Below are positions 31,960-44,600 of a DNA stretch of 64,000 bases, in pieces. Position numbers and translations under genes: made by a program. Origin of the DNA: Chondrilla cf. caribensis (lineage: Eukaryota; Porifera; Demospongiae; Chondrillida; Chondrillidae); assembly GCA_964020155.1 (NCBI GenBank), contig OZ026547.1, positions 6,198,009 to 6,262,008 on the forward strand. The letters are read 5' to 3'. Positions within the stretch are counted from its first letter, which is position 1. Every line of letters begins with the position of its first letter. The notes below the pieces were generated by a model, which made no database searches, was not told the origin of the DNA, and saw nothing but the letters and a program-made list of their open reading frames with translations.

Positions 31960-31967
31960 CATAAAAG
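31960..31967 (+). promoter_or_regulatory. Variant TATA-like box of U5
   Basis: CATAAAAG in the place of TATAAAAG, 77 bases before the ATG; a T-to-C change at the first base. Confidence 0.45.
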
Positions 31968-32036
31968 TTGCCTGTTCTGTTGTGGTTACCATAAACTACC
32001 ACGGAAAAAGTTACAGTATTGACCTGAGCTACAGTT

Positions 32037-34111
32037 ATGGCTCCAAGCATTCAGGTCTTTGTTCAAGTGGCTATTTTTTGTTGTGTGGTGACTACCAGTA
32101 TTGGGGGTACCACTGATTGGGAAAAGGCATTTTCACAACTTGAAAACAAAGTGATGGTACAACAAGAAGAAATCAAGTCACTTCACCAGATAATAGATCA
32201 GTTGGAGAAGAGACTAGAACAACTTGAAGTGAAAGGTGAGTTTGTTGAGGTTCAGATACAACCCTACTCTTCTACTACAGCCCCTACTCTTCATGCCTGT
32301 CAGTCAGGACTATCCTCCTGTTGAATATGGAGTTTATAGGTTCACTTCATTGTAAGATGTCACCCCACATTAGTGAGGGTCAAGTACACTATTAATGGAG
32401 AATGGTCAATTCAACTGTTGTATCACTGGAGACCAAAATTCCAAGTATTTGTGCATTCACTATTGGCAGTTGGATGTACAGGCATGAATCACTTAGTATG
32501 GTCATTAAAAAAGAAATTAGATCGCAATAAACTTGTAGTGCTTCCTCCCTCACATCAGAATTCATTGGATGCCATTTTCAGGTTGCAAAATATATTACTT
32601 TAGGCAAATTCTTTACGCTGAAATTCTACTTAAACTTCTAATTCTCCTTACTTCTACATCCGCCACCAATTTCAGGTATATGATAGTAAGGTACTCACTA
32701 TGTCATAATTGCAAATGTCTGTGAAGATTCACACGGCATGGCTGCCCAGGTGGATGGATTGGTGATCCCTAAAGAACAAAACTAATTAAGTGCTTATGAA
32801 AAAAAAAACGGAAATTATAATGTAATCATACTAGTATACAGTACGGTTGAAAAAAAACAGTAATCTCTTTTACCTTCTTTCACTTAACAGTTAATTGTTA
32901 TCCGTTAACCATTACCGGTAGTTTTCTCATTACATAATTATCAATACTTAACATAATATATTACCAATGACAGCTGCGAATTGCGTAATTCATGAATGAT
33001 CTGTCCAAGAGTTGGTTGACTAAATCCAGGAAGACGAGAGATGCTCCTATGTCTTTTTTACTTTTGAATCGTTACTCAAACACTCACCTTCAAGTCCTTC
33101 TTCTTCAACGATTGAAAATCTATAATGTACCATTGACGGTTATCCATTGATAGTTATCAGTTAATGGTTACCAGAAATCAGTTAACTTTTAACCACTAAG
33201 CGTGATTAACCGTTATCGCATTAACAGGTAATTGTATCCGTTAACGTTTTGTTTTTTCTGAACCGTACCATATAGTGTAAAATGACTCTTTGTTGGAAGG
33301 AGGAACTGAAAGACAAGTGTCCTATAACATATAGTTATAGGACACTTCCTTTTCAGTTCCTCTGTAGCCTGCCTTTTAGTATAGACTTTGCCTTTCAGTA
33401 TATAGTTTGTATACATACAACCTATGTATACAAACATACAAACTCACATCCTATATTGAATAGAGTCTGTACTAATCCGTGTAATAATCATGCTCTAATA
33501 TGGAATATATTATAGGATTATTGTTTTTAACAGATGAATTTCTGGAAAGATCTAGACGACAGAATGATTGCAATTGTCCACCTGGAGAAAAAGGGGTTAG
33601 AGGAACACCGGGACTGAATGGGAAGAATGGAACAAAGGGTGAAAAGGGAGACCCAGGAACACCAGGGCCAAAGGGACTTAATGGAACAAAGGGTGAAAAG
33701 GGAGACCCAGGGCCACATGGGGAGAGAGGTGAAAAAGGAGAGCTAGGACTGCCAGGACCCCAAGGACCACAAGGACTTAATGGAACAAAAGGTGAACATG
33801 GAGAAACAGGACAACCAGGAAGTGATGGACAGCAAGGTGAACCAGGACTGAAAGGAGAGCAAGGACTACAGGGAGAGCAAGGTCCGAAAGGAAACAAGGG
33901 GAAGAGAGGGAAAATAGGAGAGCCAGGACCACAAGGAATTAATGGAACAAAAGGTGAACGAGGAGAAAATGGACAACCAGGGAATGTTGGACAGAAAGGT
34001 GATTCAGGACTGAAAGGAGGGCAAGGTCCAAGAGGAAAACGGGGAAAGCGAGGGGAAAAGGGAGAGAAAGGGGAAAGGGGAGAGCAAAGAATACCAGGGA
34101 AACCGAAATAA
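32037..34111 (+). CDS. U5: coiled-coil / collagen-like protein, 258 aa
   Basis: Exons 32037-32235 and 33534-34111; intron 1,298 bp with the GTTAAC-rich repeat and a hairpin but no MITE B. The start of the mature part is TTDWEKAF, with Glu in place of the usual Gln. Exon 2 opens FLERSRRQN then DCNC, keeping R-x-R-R and C-x-C. An additional [19 protein letters not shown] stretch repeats part of the first triplets. It ends RIPGKPK; the C-terminal Cys tail is lost behind a TAA, with GAACAGATTGTGAAA still readable beyond. Partner of U2. Confidence 0.84.
33300..33362 (+). repeat. Hairpin in U5 intron
   Basis: Two 29-nt arms with three adjacent mismatches around a five-base ATATA loop; homologous to the U2 intron hairpin at 20986-21051. 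Confidence 0.65.
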
Positions 34112-35886
34112 TTGAACAGATTGTGAAAAGGGTGAACTACTGGAAAGTAGACATAATAAAGAGACACCTACAAGGTAGGAATAAAAAAACTTCAGATTTC
34201 AAATTAAAGAAATAAATATAACTATTTACTCATACCATTCAACTGTGAAACTCTATGATACTGAGCTTTTTCACAGTAATTAATCGGATCAGAATGTCTA
34301 CCTTGTACAAAATATAGTCTTAATAAGCATCTAACCAGTGGGAATCTACATAATTGAGGTCATCATTGTACTATCTTGTGGTGAAGTGTACATTACAGAG
34401 AATATGCATTGCATATACCTTGGTGTGTGCATGTGTGTGTATTGTGGTTGTGCGTGTGTTTGCATGGTTGAGCATGGAGTATCATGGAATAGGTGTGACT
34501 TCAATACAGCTAGGACGTTTTCGTTTGAACTCTTGAAATTTTAGCTGTGATTAAACATTATACATGAAGTTTCAAGTACAAACGAGATTAGTATTGAACA
34601 TCAACCACTTGTGTTTGTACCTGTGGACATACCAGCAAGCATAGCAAACATTGCCTTGAATATTTTATCTCTACTGCTTAGTGCACAGCCAGGAGGGGTA
34701 TACGAATGATACACTAAAACAATATTTTTTGAATAAGTTGCTAACAAAATTACTCTACATCATCATTCATACTATTATGATACTAACTACACAGTTTTTA
34801 TCTGCCACCAGTAAACCTCAGTTGAGGTTCACTGTGGGTCACACTCCTAGGGTGAGATGGGGACATCGGGCTCTAAGACCACTCAGAACTGGTTGACTTA
34901 CACACCACAGTAATAATGTATTATAGATTTCGGCTCAAATGTCCTACTGTAATAAATGTTGATGTTTTCATTACTTCATGTTGTTTCAATTATTGGATCA
35001 TAATAAGATGCATACATAAGGATATTTACTTACTTTCCATAAGTATTATAAAGACACACTTTTGGACATCCAGGAGTACTAGAAACTTCTGGACAACCAG
35101 GAGTACTGGGAAATATTGAAGACACAAAAATGAGTGCACGTTAGAGGATTCAGTCTATCCTTACAAGTGCAAATTCAATAATGGGAAGATATAATTATAG
35201 TGTTTATTCAATTAGTGATGCAACTATGCATGTATTGATAATATTACATGGATGCAATGGACGAAATAAGTATGTCACACAAGTCACTGCACATGTTTAT
35301 GATGTCCAGTCTACTTTTGGGTGCTAACATCAATATATTACACTTAATATCCATCACAACAAAGGCAATATGCCCATTATGCATTGCCAAGATTTAGAAT
35401 TTGGGTCAAAATTTGAGTGCAAACAGCTTCATGGAAAGTTATAAACCTATACGCCATACCTAAGTCATTCCAGTGCAAGGGGCAGTAGATCAATGAGTTA
35501 ACATTAATTACTTGTTTCAGAGGGAAGAACATAACCTAAGAATGGAATGAGTCTTCGAATGATTCGAAAATTCAAATAAGCCCACACTCCAAGGATTAAG
35601 AAGGTACATATGATATTACACACACACACACACACTAATTATAAGACACCCCATCCTTCAATCATCTTGTTTATACCAAGGCAGAATTACTAAGGCTTCC
35701 ACAATTCTCATTCTCTGTTCATGTCAAAAGATACTCATACTATTATTGTTATTATTATTCATTGAGCAGACCTACAAATACACAATGAATATCATTGAAA
35801 GTGGCCCTGTTCTCAGTCTGCCTGTTTGGCTGTGGTGACCACAAACTAGCACTGACAAACGTCGAACATTGACTGAAGCTACAGTT
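34112..35886 (+). other. U5-U6 intergenic
   Basis: Closely parallels the U2-U3 interval: VPVDIP block (about 34600-34711), the CCTCAGTTGAGG block (about 34813-34896), a relict Gly-X-Y exon whose donor has become AT (35065-35131), a very short (CA)n (35616-35634), and a TATA-less promoter (TCTCAGTCTG at 35811-35820). Confidence 0.6.
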
Positions 35887-37575
35887 ATGGCTCCAAGCAT
35901 TCAGGTCTTTGTTCAAGTGGCTATTTTGTACTGTGTGGTGACTACCAGTATGGGGGGTAACACTGATTGGCAAAAGGCTTTTTCACAACTTGAAAACAAA
36001 GTGATGGTACAAGAAGAAGAAATCAAGTCACTTCACCAGATAATAGAACAGTTGGAGAAGAGACTAGAACAACTTGAAGTGAAAGGTGAGTTTGATGAGG
36101 TTCAAATACAACCTGTAGTACCTACTCTTCATCCCTGTCAGTCAAGATTATCCTCCTGTTGTTTATAGAATTTATGGGTTAACTTCATTGTAAGATGCCA
36201 CCCCACATTGGTGAGTGGCAATTTGCAAGAAGGTACACTATTAAATTGAGAACGGTGAATTCAACCGTTGTATCAACGGAGAATGATGCCAAGTATTTCT
36301 GAATTCACTATTGACAGTTTGATGCACAGGCATGAATCACTGGTGCGGTCATTAAAAAGGAATTCGATTGCAATAATAACTTGTGGGGCTTCCCCGCTCA
36401 AACCAGAAATCATTGGGTGCCACCTTCAGGTTGCGAAAGACCATAGACCAAGAATATTAATTTCGGCAGTTTTGGTGCTAAAATTTCACTCCAATTTCCA
36501 TTTCTCGTTATTCCCATAGCAGACATCTTGCAGGCTACAATTATGCTAGGTGTGCACTATGTGAAAATATATTATTCCGACATAATAAATGTCTGTGAAA
36601 ATTCACACAGCACGGCTGCCCATTTTGATGTCCTCGTTGAATTGATGAACCCTAATAAACAAATCAAAAGTGATTACAAATAAGCAACGAAAATTCTAGT
36701 GTAATAATAACAGTGTAATATAATACAAAATGACTTTTTGTTGGTAGGAGGAACTGGAAGGCAAGCATTCTATAACAATTGATAACAAGCTCAGATAAAC
36801 CTCTTCACAAATATGTCTGAGTTGGTACCACTAATACATAAAAAATCATAAAAAAATGAACTCACTTTCACATACAGGAGAATCCCTCATTGTTGTCCAT
36901 GTGATATATATTATTTGTACAAACTCACATCCTACACTGAATACAGAATGTCCCAATCCACATTCATTTATGCGGGCAATTTGAATTATTAATGAATTAT
37001 TATTGAAAGGTTTATCGTCTTTAACAGGTAAACTTCCAGAAAGAATTAGACGACAAGATGGTTGCAATTGTCCTCCTGGAGAAAAAGGACTTAGAGGAAC
37101 ACCAGGACTGGATGGGAAGAATGGAACAAAGGGTGAAAAGGGAGACCCAGGAATACCAGGGCCACAGGGACTTAATGGAACGAAGGGAGAACAAGGAGAA
37201 ACAGGACCACCGGGGAATGCTGGACCGAAAGGTGAACCAGGAATGAAAGGAGAGCAAGGTCAAAGAGGAAAAAAGGGAAATCGAGGGGAAAAGGGAGAGC
37301 CAGGAATACCAGGACCACCGGGACTTAATGGAACGAAGGGTGAACAAGGAGAAACAGGACAACCAGGAACTGGACAGAAAGGTGAACCAAAACTGAAAGG
37401 AGACATAGGAGTGCCAGGACTTAATGGAACAAAAGGTGAACGTGGAGAAAAAGGACCACCGGGGAATGTTGGACAGAAAGGTGAACCAGGACTGGAAGGA
37501 GAGCAAGGTCCAAGAGGAAACAAGGGAAAGAGAGGGGAAAAGGGAGAGCCAGGAATACCAGGACCACGGGGATAA
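35887..37575 (+). CDS. U6: coiled-coil / collagen-like protein, 248 aa, worn helix
   Basis: Exons 35887-36085 and 37028-37575; intron 942 bp. The acceptor is TTAACAG before GTAAAC, so the split codon is Gly instead of Asp. LPERIRRQD keeps R-x-R-R, then GCNC. The helix has two faults not seen elsewhere: GQPGTGQK, where a codon is missing from GSDGQK, and GEPKLKG, where a GGA has become AAA. The frame ends at TAA (37573-37575) in GPRG; the neighbours read TAT there, and the lost tail (NGTDCEIAELAKIIC) is still open just beyond. It may be losing constraint. The promoter is TATA-less. The intron lacks MITE A, unlike U3 and U7. Confidence 0.8.
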
Positions 37576-39016
37576 AATGGAACAGATTGTGAAATAGCTG
37601 AACTAGCAAAAATCATCTGTAATAAAGAGACACCTACAAAGCAGTAAATGTATACATTTTCAACAAATTTATATACACACATCAGATTTGAAATTTAAGA
37701 AACAAATATAACTAACCATTAACTCATAGCATTCAACTGTGAAACTCTAAGATACTGAGCTTGTTCACAGTAATTAATCAGATCAGAATGTCTACCTTGT
37801 ACAAAATATAGTTTCAATAAATGTCCAATCAGAGGAAATCTACATACACATTGTACTATCTCCAAGTGAAGTGTTCATAATAGAGAAGATCCATTGCATA
37901 TCCGTTGGTATGTGCATGTGTTCTGTGGTTGTGCATGTGTTTGCATGTTTATTTGTAGAGTATCATGTAAAAGGTGTCTATCTAATACAGTTTTGTTTGA
38001 ACTTTTGAAACTTTAGCTGAGAAGGACATAGATATGAAGCTACATGTACGTATGAGATCTATATCAAACATTGACCACTTTCGTTTGTGCCTGTGGACAT
38101 ACCAGTAAGCATAGCAATCTCTACTGCTTAGTACACAGCCAGGAGTGGTACACGAATCATAGACTAAAACGAGATTAGTCAAAAAAGGCACAAACACAAG
38201 TATTCCCTTTTGAAGGACTATATAATTCCTGAAACTACAATAATGAATTCTTATTGTCACTGATGGAGAAGCTATCTCTTGTAAGATTGTTCATACCATT
38301 ATTACACTAATTATGCAGTTATTATGCTAACTACACAGTTTTCTCTACCACCAGTGAACTTCAGTTGAGGTCACGATCACTGTGGGTCACACTCCTCAGG
38401 TTCAATTGGGACATCGGGGTCAAAGTACACTCAAACCTGGTTGACTTGTACACTGCAGTAATAATGTACTATAGATTTGGTTTCAAATGTCCTGCTGTTC
38501 CTAATTTTGATGTTTTCATTTTTTCATGTTGTTTCAATTATTCGATCATAATAAGATGCATATAAAAGAGTATTTACTTTGTTTCAATATAATTATTATA
38601 AAGACACATAATTGTGCTAGATGACTTTTGTACACAAATATTTTTTCAAACCAGAACCCCCTTCATGCCATTTGAACCAGAGATGATGTCACTGAACGTG
38701 TACTAACACACATGCGACTAATGCATACAAGTGTGGTACATACATGCACTTAAAAGTATACATACAGACATACGAAATCATTTTGACAGTAATTGGTTTA
38801 ATCAAAGCATATATTAGGGAATCCATACAACAGAGGTGTGTATATCATCACAGTACTCCAATCAGATATTATAGTGACAAGAATATTGACATATCTATTT
38901 CTGCCTGTGTCTGTGATGGATTATCATGTACACTGAATTAATTAATTCATAATCACAGACAATAATTACAATAATTTAACCCTGCATTCGACATTGTAAT
39001 TGTATCACAGTGAATA

Positions 39017-40072
39017 CATAGGGTCATTATAACTGACCCCGAAAATAGCAATAAAATGGCTGACGCATAAGCCACGAAAACATACTGCATTTGTAGATCG
39101 GAGGAATAATACTAAATCATTTTTTTGGTATGTACCAATAATTTCAATCTAATTATAAAGTCTGAGTAAAAAAATCAATTGAATAGCATGCATCAAGAAG
39201 CTCTAAACACGTCACAAGTATATTGTACTTTTGGGTAAAAATTGCTTTTTCGGCATCAGTAGACGGCCTTGGATGAACTTCAAATTGGTATCAAATGAAA
39301 GAGTGCATTATTATCGAAAGATCTGCTGTGAGGGAAGATGTTATAATCTCTAACACATGAGTTATAATTGAAAATGTACTAAAATACGCATAAAACGCGG
39401 AGAAAATAGGTGTAATCTTCACATAACTTTAACATACCTGATTATAACATCTTCCCTCACGGTCAGAATGTAGACGACATTGTTCTCTATCGTTATCAGA
39501 TATAATAATATGCGAAAAGGTCCATCTACTGATGCGGCTAACACCATTTTTGAGAAATGACCGCCCGTCCGCCATTTTATGCTATAGTTATTATTACGCA
39601 ACTTATTATGGAGGAATAGCCGTCGTTTCGTATATTGCAAGGTTCCTGAAGATTGTTCGCGACCCAAGTAAGCTTTGAGGATCTCTAAAGGTATATCTTT
39701 GATTTTGTACTGTAATGAATTGTGCTTGCCAATTGTCAAGATAATTCAATTGTTAACCTTTGCGATCATTACGATTTTGTTTCGATTATCAATGTTTTAT
39801 GCGCTTCCTTGCCCAATTTAGTCGTTCATTTCAGCGTATGCGTTTATTATCATCTAATACAATTGGGGATTATGTTCGATCGTTTACTGATTGCATCTCA
39901 GCACTACTGCAGTTGCATAAAGTAGGTCTTCTATCGTGACTTTGTCGCCTGAACAAAATCATTGTGCAATCATTTCGCCGTGAGTGGTGACGTAGGTGAT
40001 AAGCATTCAACATTCCAATCATTTATCGCCTAAAATCTCCAACAACACCGGGTCGGTTATAACCCCCCTGCG
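39017..40072 (+). mobile_element. 1,056-bp foldback element with TA target site
   Basis: The ends CATAGGGTCATTATAACTGA and the complement of the right end (CGCAGGGGGGTTATAACCGA) match at most positions of 23. It is flanked by TA, and the paralogous site downstream of U7 (about 46048) reads GTGAATATTTGCTATTG with one TA. Inside, a perfect 19-bp pair (39330-39348 with 39440-39458) and GGCATCAGTAGA / TCTACTGATGC form a nested foldback. No convincing protein; TA duplication is typical of the Tc1/mariner group. Confidence 0.75.
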
Positions 40073-40345
40073 TATTTGCTAATTCGCCAAAAAGTTTTAC
40101 CCATCGTATTATTTGTAAATGAATCCACTGTTATGGTTACGCTATACATGCAATCCATCTTCCTTTTATCTGCGCACAAATTTGCACTTTTGTATTTGCC
40201 TCAGTTACAGATAATCTAGCTACCAATTTTCAGAACAAATTAGCCACAAAGCATTCTATAGTTGACCTGACAATGAAGTGGAAAATTTGCGATTACAGCA
40301 AGAGAGGACTCTGATAATAACACAAGAAAGAAGCACACCATACAA

Positions 40346-40465
40346 GTAGAACAAGAACCTCCTCGACTCAACGGGGGACCAGGAGATGTTGGAGATATTG
40401 ATCAACTAGGACAACAAGGAACTTCTGGGCATTCAAGAGCACTAGGTGATGTTGAAGACACACAA
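40346..40465 (+). pseudogene. Relict Gly-X-Y exon
   Basis: An open 40-codon stretch ending at a consensus donor (GTGAGT at 40466). It encodes EQEPPRLNGGPGDVGDI and then QLGQQGTSGHSRALGDVEDT, Gly at nearly every third position. Worn copies at the same relative place lie upstream of most units (about 22805, 27462, 35065, 46360, 50423, 58752 and 62788), many with frame breaks or a changed donor. Confidence 0.6.
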
Positions 40466-40802
40466 GTGAGTGCACTTTAGAGGATTCAGTCTAGCCTTAC
40501 AAGTACAAATTCAATAATGGGAAGGCATAATTATTATTTTATATTATTCAATTAGTGGTGCAGCTATGCATGTATTGATAATAATATTATATACATATGA
40601 CATACAGTGGACAAAATAAGAATGTCACACAAGTGAGTGCACATGTTTATGATGTCTAATCTGCTTACGGGGTGCTAAAAACGATATATGACACCTAATA
40701 TCCATCACTACAAAGGCCATACGCCCATTATGCATTGCCTAGATTTAAAATTTGGGTCAAAATTTGAGTGCAAACAGCTTCATGGAAAGTTATAAACCTA
40801 TA

Positions 40803-41011
40803 GCATCCGTTACCATAGAAACAGTACTATTATACAGCAATTTTATAATGTATAAAGCGCTAGCAACAGTATAAAGCGTTAGCAACAGATGCTAGAATGG
40901 TTAAGACATGGACACTCGGGCATTATGACATACAATACACTCGCCCTCAGGCACTTCGCACCCTTGGGCCTCGGTATTTATATGTCATAATGCCCTTGTG
41001 CCCATGTCTTA
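40803..41011 (+). mobile_element. 209-bp repeat family C, copy 2
   Basis: Flanked by ATA (40800-40802 and 41012-41014). Other units read straight through as AACCTATAAGGTATGCC (for example about 27875), giving an empty site. The right half folds as a hairpin. Homologous to 6583-6795 in the NLR gene. Confidence 0.8.
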
Positions 41012-41289
41012 ATAAGGTATGCCTAAGTCATTCCAGTGCAAGGGACAGTAGATCAATGAGTTAACATTAATTACTTGTTTCAGAGGGAAGAACAGAACCT
41101 AAGAATGGAATATGAGTCTTCGAATGAAAAATTCAAATTGGCCGGAAAATTCTACAGTCAGTTAGCATGTGTCAAGTGAGCATGCACTTGCAACTCGAAC
41201 AATTTAAACACCAATGTACACATGGAAGTACAGTAACCATAACTTACAACACACTACAAGGATTATTAAGAATGTACATATGATATTAC

Positions 41290-41426
<137 letters not shown>

Positions 41427-41638
41427 AAGACACCCCAACCTCACACCCTTCAATCAACTTGTTTACACCAAGACAGAATAACTACGGCTTTTACAATTCC
41501 TATTATCACTATAGTTATTCATTGAGCAGACCTAGAAATACACAATGAATATCATTAAATTATCTCAGTCTGCCTGTTTGGCTGTGGTGACCACAAACTA
41601 GCACTGACAAACGTCGAACATTGACTTGAGCTACAGTT

Positions 41639-44600
41639 ATGGCTCCAATCATTCAGGTCTTTGTTCAAGTGGCTATTTTGTACTGTGTGGTGACTACCAG
41701 TATGGGGGGTAACACTGATTGGCAAAAGGCTTTTTCACAACTTGAAAACAAAGTGATGGTACAACAAGAAGAAATCAACTCACTTCACCAGATAATAGAA
41801 CAGTTGGAGAAGAGACTAGAACAACTTGAAGTGAAAGGTGAGTTTGATGAGGTTCAAATACAACCTGTAGTACCTACTCTTCATCCCTGTCAGTCAAGAT
41901 TATCCTCCTGTTGTTTATAGAATTTATGGGTTAACTTCATTGTAAGATGCCACCCCACATTGGTGAGTGGCAATTTGCAAGAAGGTACACTATTAAATTG
42001 AGAATGGTGAATTCAACCGTTGTATCAATGGAGAATGATGCCAAGTATTTCTGAATTCACTATTGACAGTTGGATGTACAGGCATGAACCACTGGTGTGG
42101 TCATTAAAAAGGAATTCGATTGCGATAATAACTTGTGGGGCTTCCCCGCTCAAACCAGAAATCATTGGGTGCCACCTTCAGGTTGCGAAAGACCATAGAC
42201 CAAGAATATTAATTTCGGCAGTTTTGGTGCTAAAATTTCACTCCAATTTCCATTTCTCGTTATTCCCATAGCAGACATCTTGCAGGCTACAATTATGCTA
42301 GGTGTGCACTATGTGAAAATATATTATTCCGACATAATAAATGTCTGTGAAAATTCACACAGCACGGCTGCCCATTTTGATGTCCTCGTTGAATTGATGA
42401 ACCCTAATAAACAAATCAAAAGTGATTACAAATAAGCAACGAAAATTCTAGTGTAATAATAACAGTGTAATATAATACAAAATGACTTTTTGTTGGTAGG
42501 AGGAACTGGAAGGCAAGCATTCTATAACAATTGATAACAAGCTCAGATAAACCTCTTCACAAATATGTCTGAGTTGGTACCACTAATACATAAAAAATCA
42601 TAAAAAAATGAACTCACTTTCACATACAGGAGAATCCCTCATTGTTGTCCATGTGATATATATTATTTGTACAAACTTACATCCTACACTGAATACAGAA
42701 TGTCCCAATCCACATTCATTTATGCGGGCAATTTGAATTGTGACCGTCCACGCGAAAAGGGTCATATTCGCGCATCTGACGGAAATCGAGTTTTTGATAT
42801 CATTTGAAAGCTCGGACATAGCTACGTTGAATAGTGCAAGCGGCGGCTTCATATCTGCTTCCGTTCTTAAGTTACGGCACTTAAAATGGATAAGTTTGAG
42901 AGCTACGCATTCGAGAAAACAAGCAACTTCCGTTTTCTTGCATGATTCCGTGTACTAGCTGTCACATGACACGAACACTGTGTCAAGGCGAACTCTAATG
43001 ACATTCATAGCTCCGTATTACTATAAAAATGGCGTATTTCCGGCAGTATGTATTTTGAAAATTCAAAATTATTCGCACAAAACGATCCAATTCGTGACGG
43101 TCACACCATGAAAAGTTAGAAAAGTATATTTTGAACAATATTAACCTATAACCGCAAATTCGACGAAAGCGCACGAAATTCTTTATCACCTCCATACTCA
43201 AATGTTTACATAGCGCGAATATGACCCTTTTCGCGTGGACGGTCACAATTATATTGGTTTATTGTTTTTAACAGATAAACTTCCGGAAAGAACTAGACGA
43301 CAAGATAGTTGCAGTTGTTCACCTGGACCAAAAGGGGTTAGAGGAACACCAGGACTGAATGGGGTAAATGGAACAAAGGGTGAAAAGGGAGACCCAGGAA
43401 CCCAAGGACAACAAGGACTCAATGGAACGAAGGGTGGACGTGGAGAAACAGGACAATCAGGGCTGAAAGGAGAGCAAGGTCCAAGAGGAAAAAAGGGAAA
43501 TCGAGGGGAAAAGGGAGAGTCAGGAATACCAGGACCACAAGGACTTAATGGAGCGAAGGGAGAAAAGGGTGAACTAGGAGATCAAGGAGTTAATGGAACA
43601 AATGGTGAACGAGGAGAAACAGGACAACCAGGAAGTGATGGACAAAAAGGTGAACCAGGACTGAAAGGAGAGCAAGGTCCAAGAGGAAAAAAGGGAAATC
43701 GAGGGGAAAAGGGAGAGCCAGGAATACCAGGACCACAAGGACTTAATGGAACGAGGGGAGAAAAGGGTGAACTAGGAGTTCAAGGAGTTAATGGAACAAA
43801 TGGTGAACGAGGAGAAACAGGACAACCAGGAAATGTTGGACAGAAAGGTGAATCAGGACTGAAAGGAGACACAGGAGTGCCAGGACTTAATGGAACAAAA
43901 GGTGAACGCGGAGAAACAGGACAACCAGGAAGTGATGGACAAAAAGGTGAACCAGGACTGAAAGGAGAGCAAGGTCCAAGAGGAAAAAAGGGAAATCGAG
44001 GGGAAAAGGGAGAGCCAGGAATACCAGGACCACAAGGACTTAATGGAACGAGGGGAGAAAAGGGTGAACTAGGAGTTCAAGGAGTTAATGGAACAAATGG
44101 TGAACGAGGAGAAACAGGACAACCAGGAAATGTTGGACAGAAAGGTGAATCAGGACTGAAAGGAGACACAGGAGTGCCAGGACTTAATGGAACAAAAGGT
44201 GAACGCGGAGAAACAGGACAACCAGGAAGTGATGGACAAAAAGGTGAACCAGGACTGAAAGGAGAGCAAGGTCCAAGAGGAAAAAAGGGAAATCGAGGGG
44301 AAAAGGGAGAGCCAGGAATACCAGGACCACAAGGACTTAATGGAACGAGGGGAGAAAAGGGTGAACTAGGAGATCAAGGAGTTAATGGAACAAATGGTGA
44401 ACGAGGAGAAACAGGACAACCAGGAAATGTTGGACAGAAAGGTGAATCAGGACTGAAAGGAGACACAGGAGTGCCTGGACTTAATGGAACAAAAGGTGAA
44501 CGCGGAGAAACAGGACAACCAGGAAGTGATGGACAGAAAGGTGAACCAGGACTGAAAGGAGAGCAAGGTCCAAGAGGAAACAAGGGAAATCGAGGGGAAA

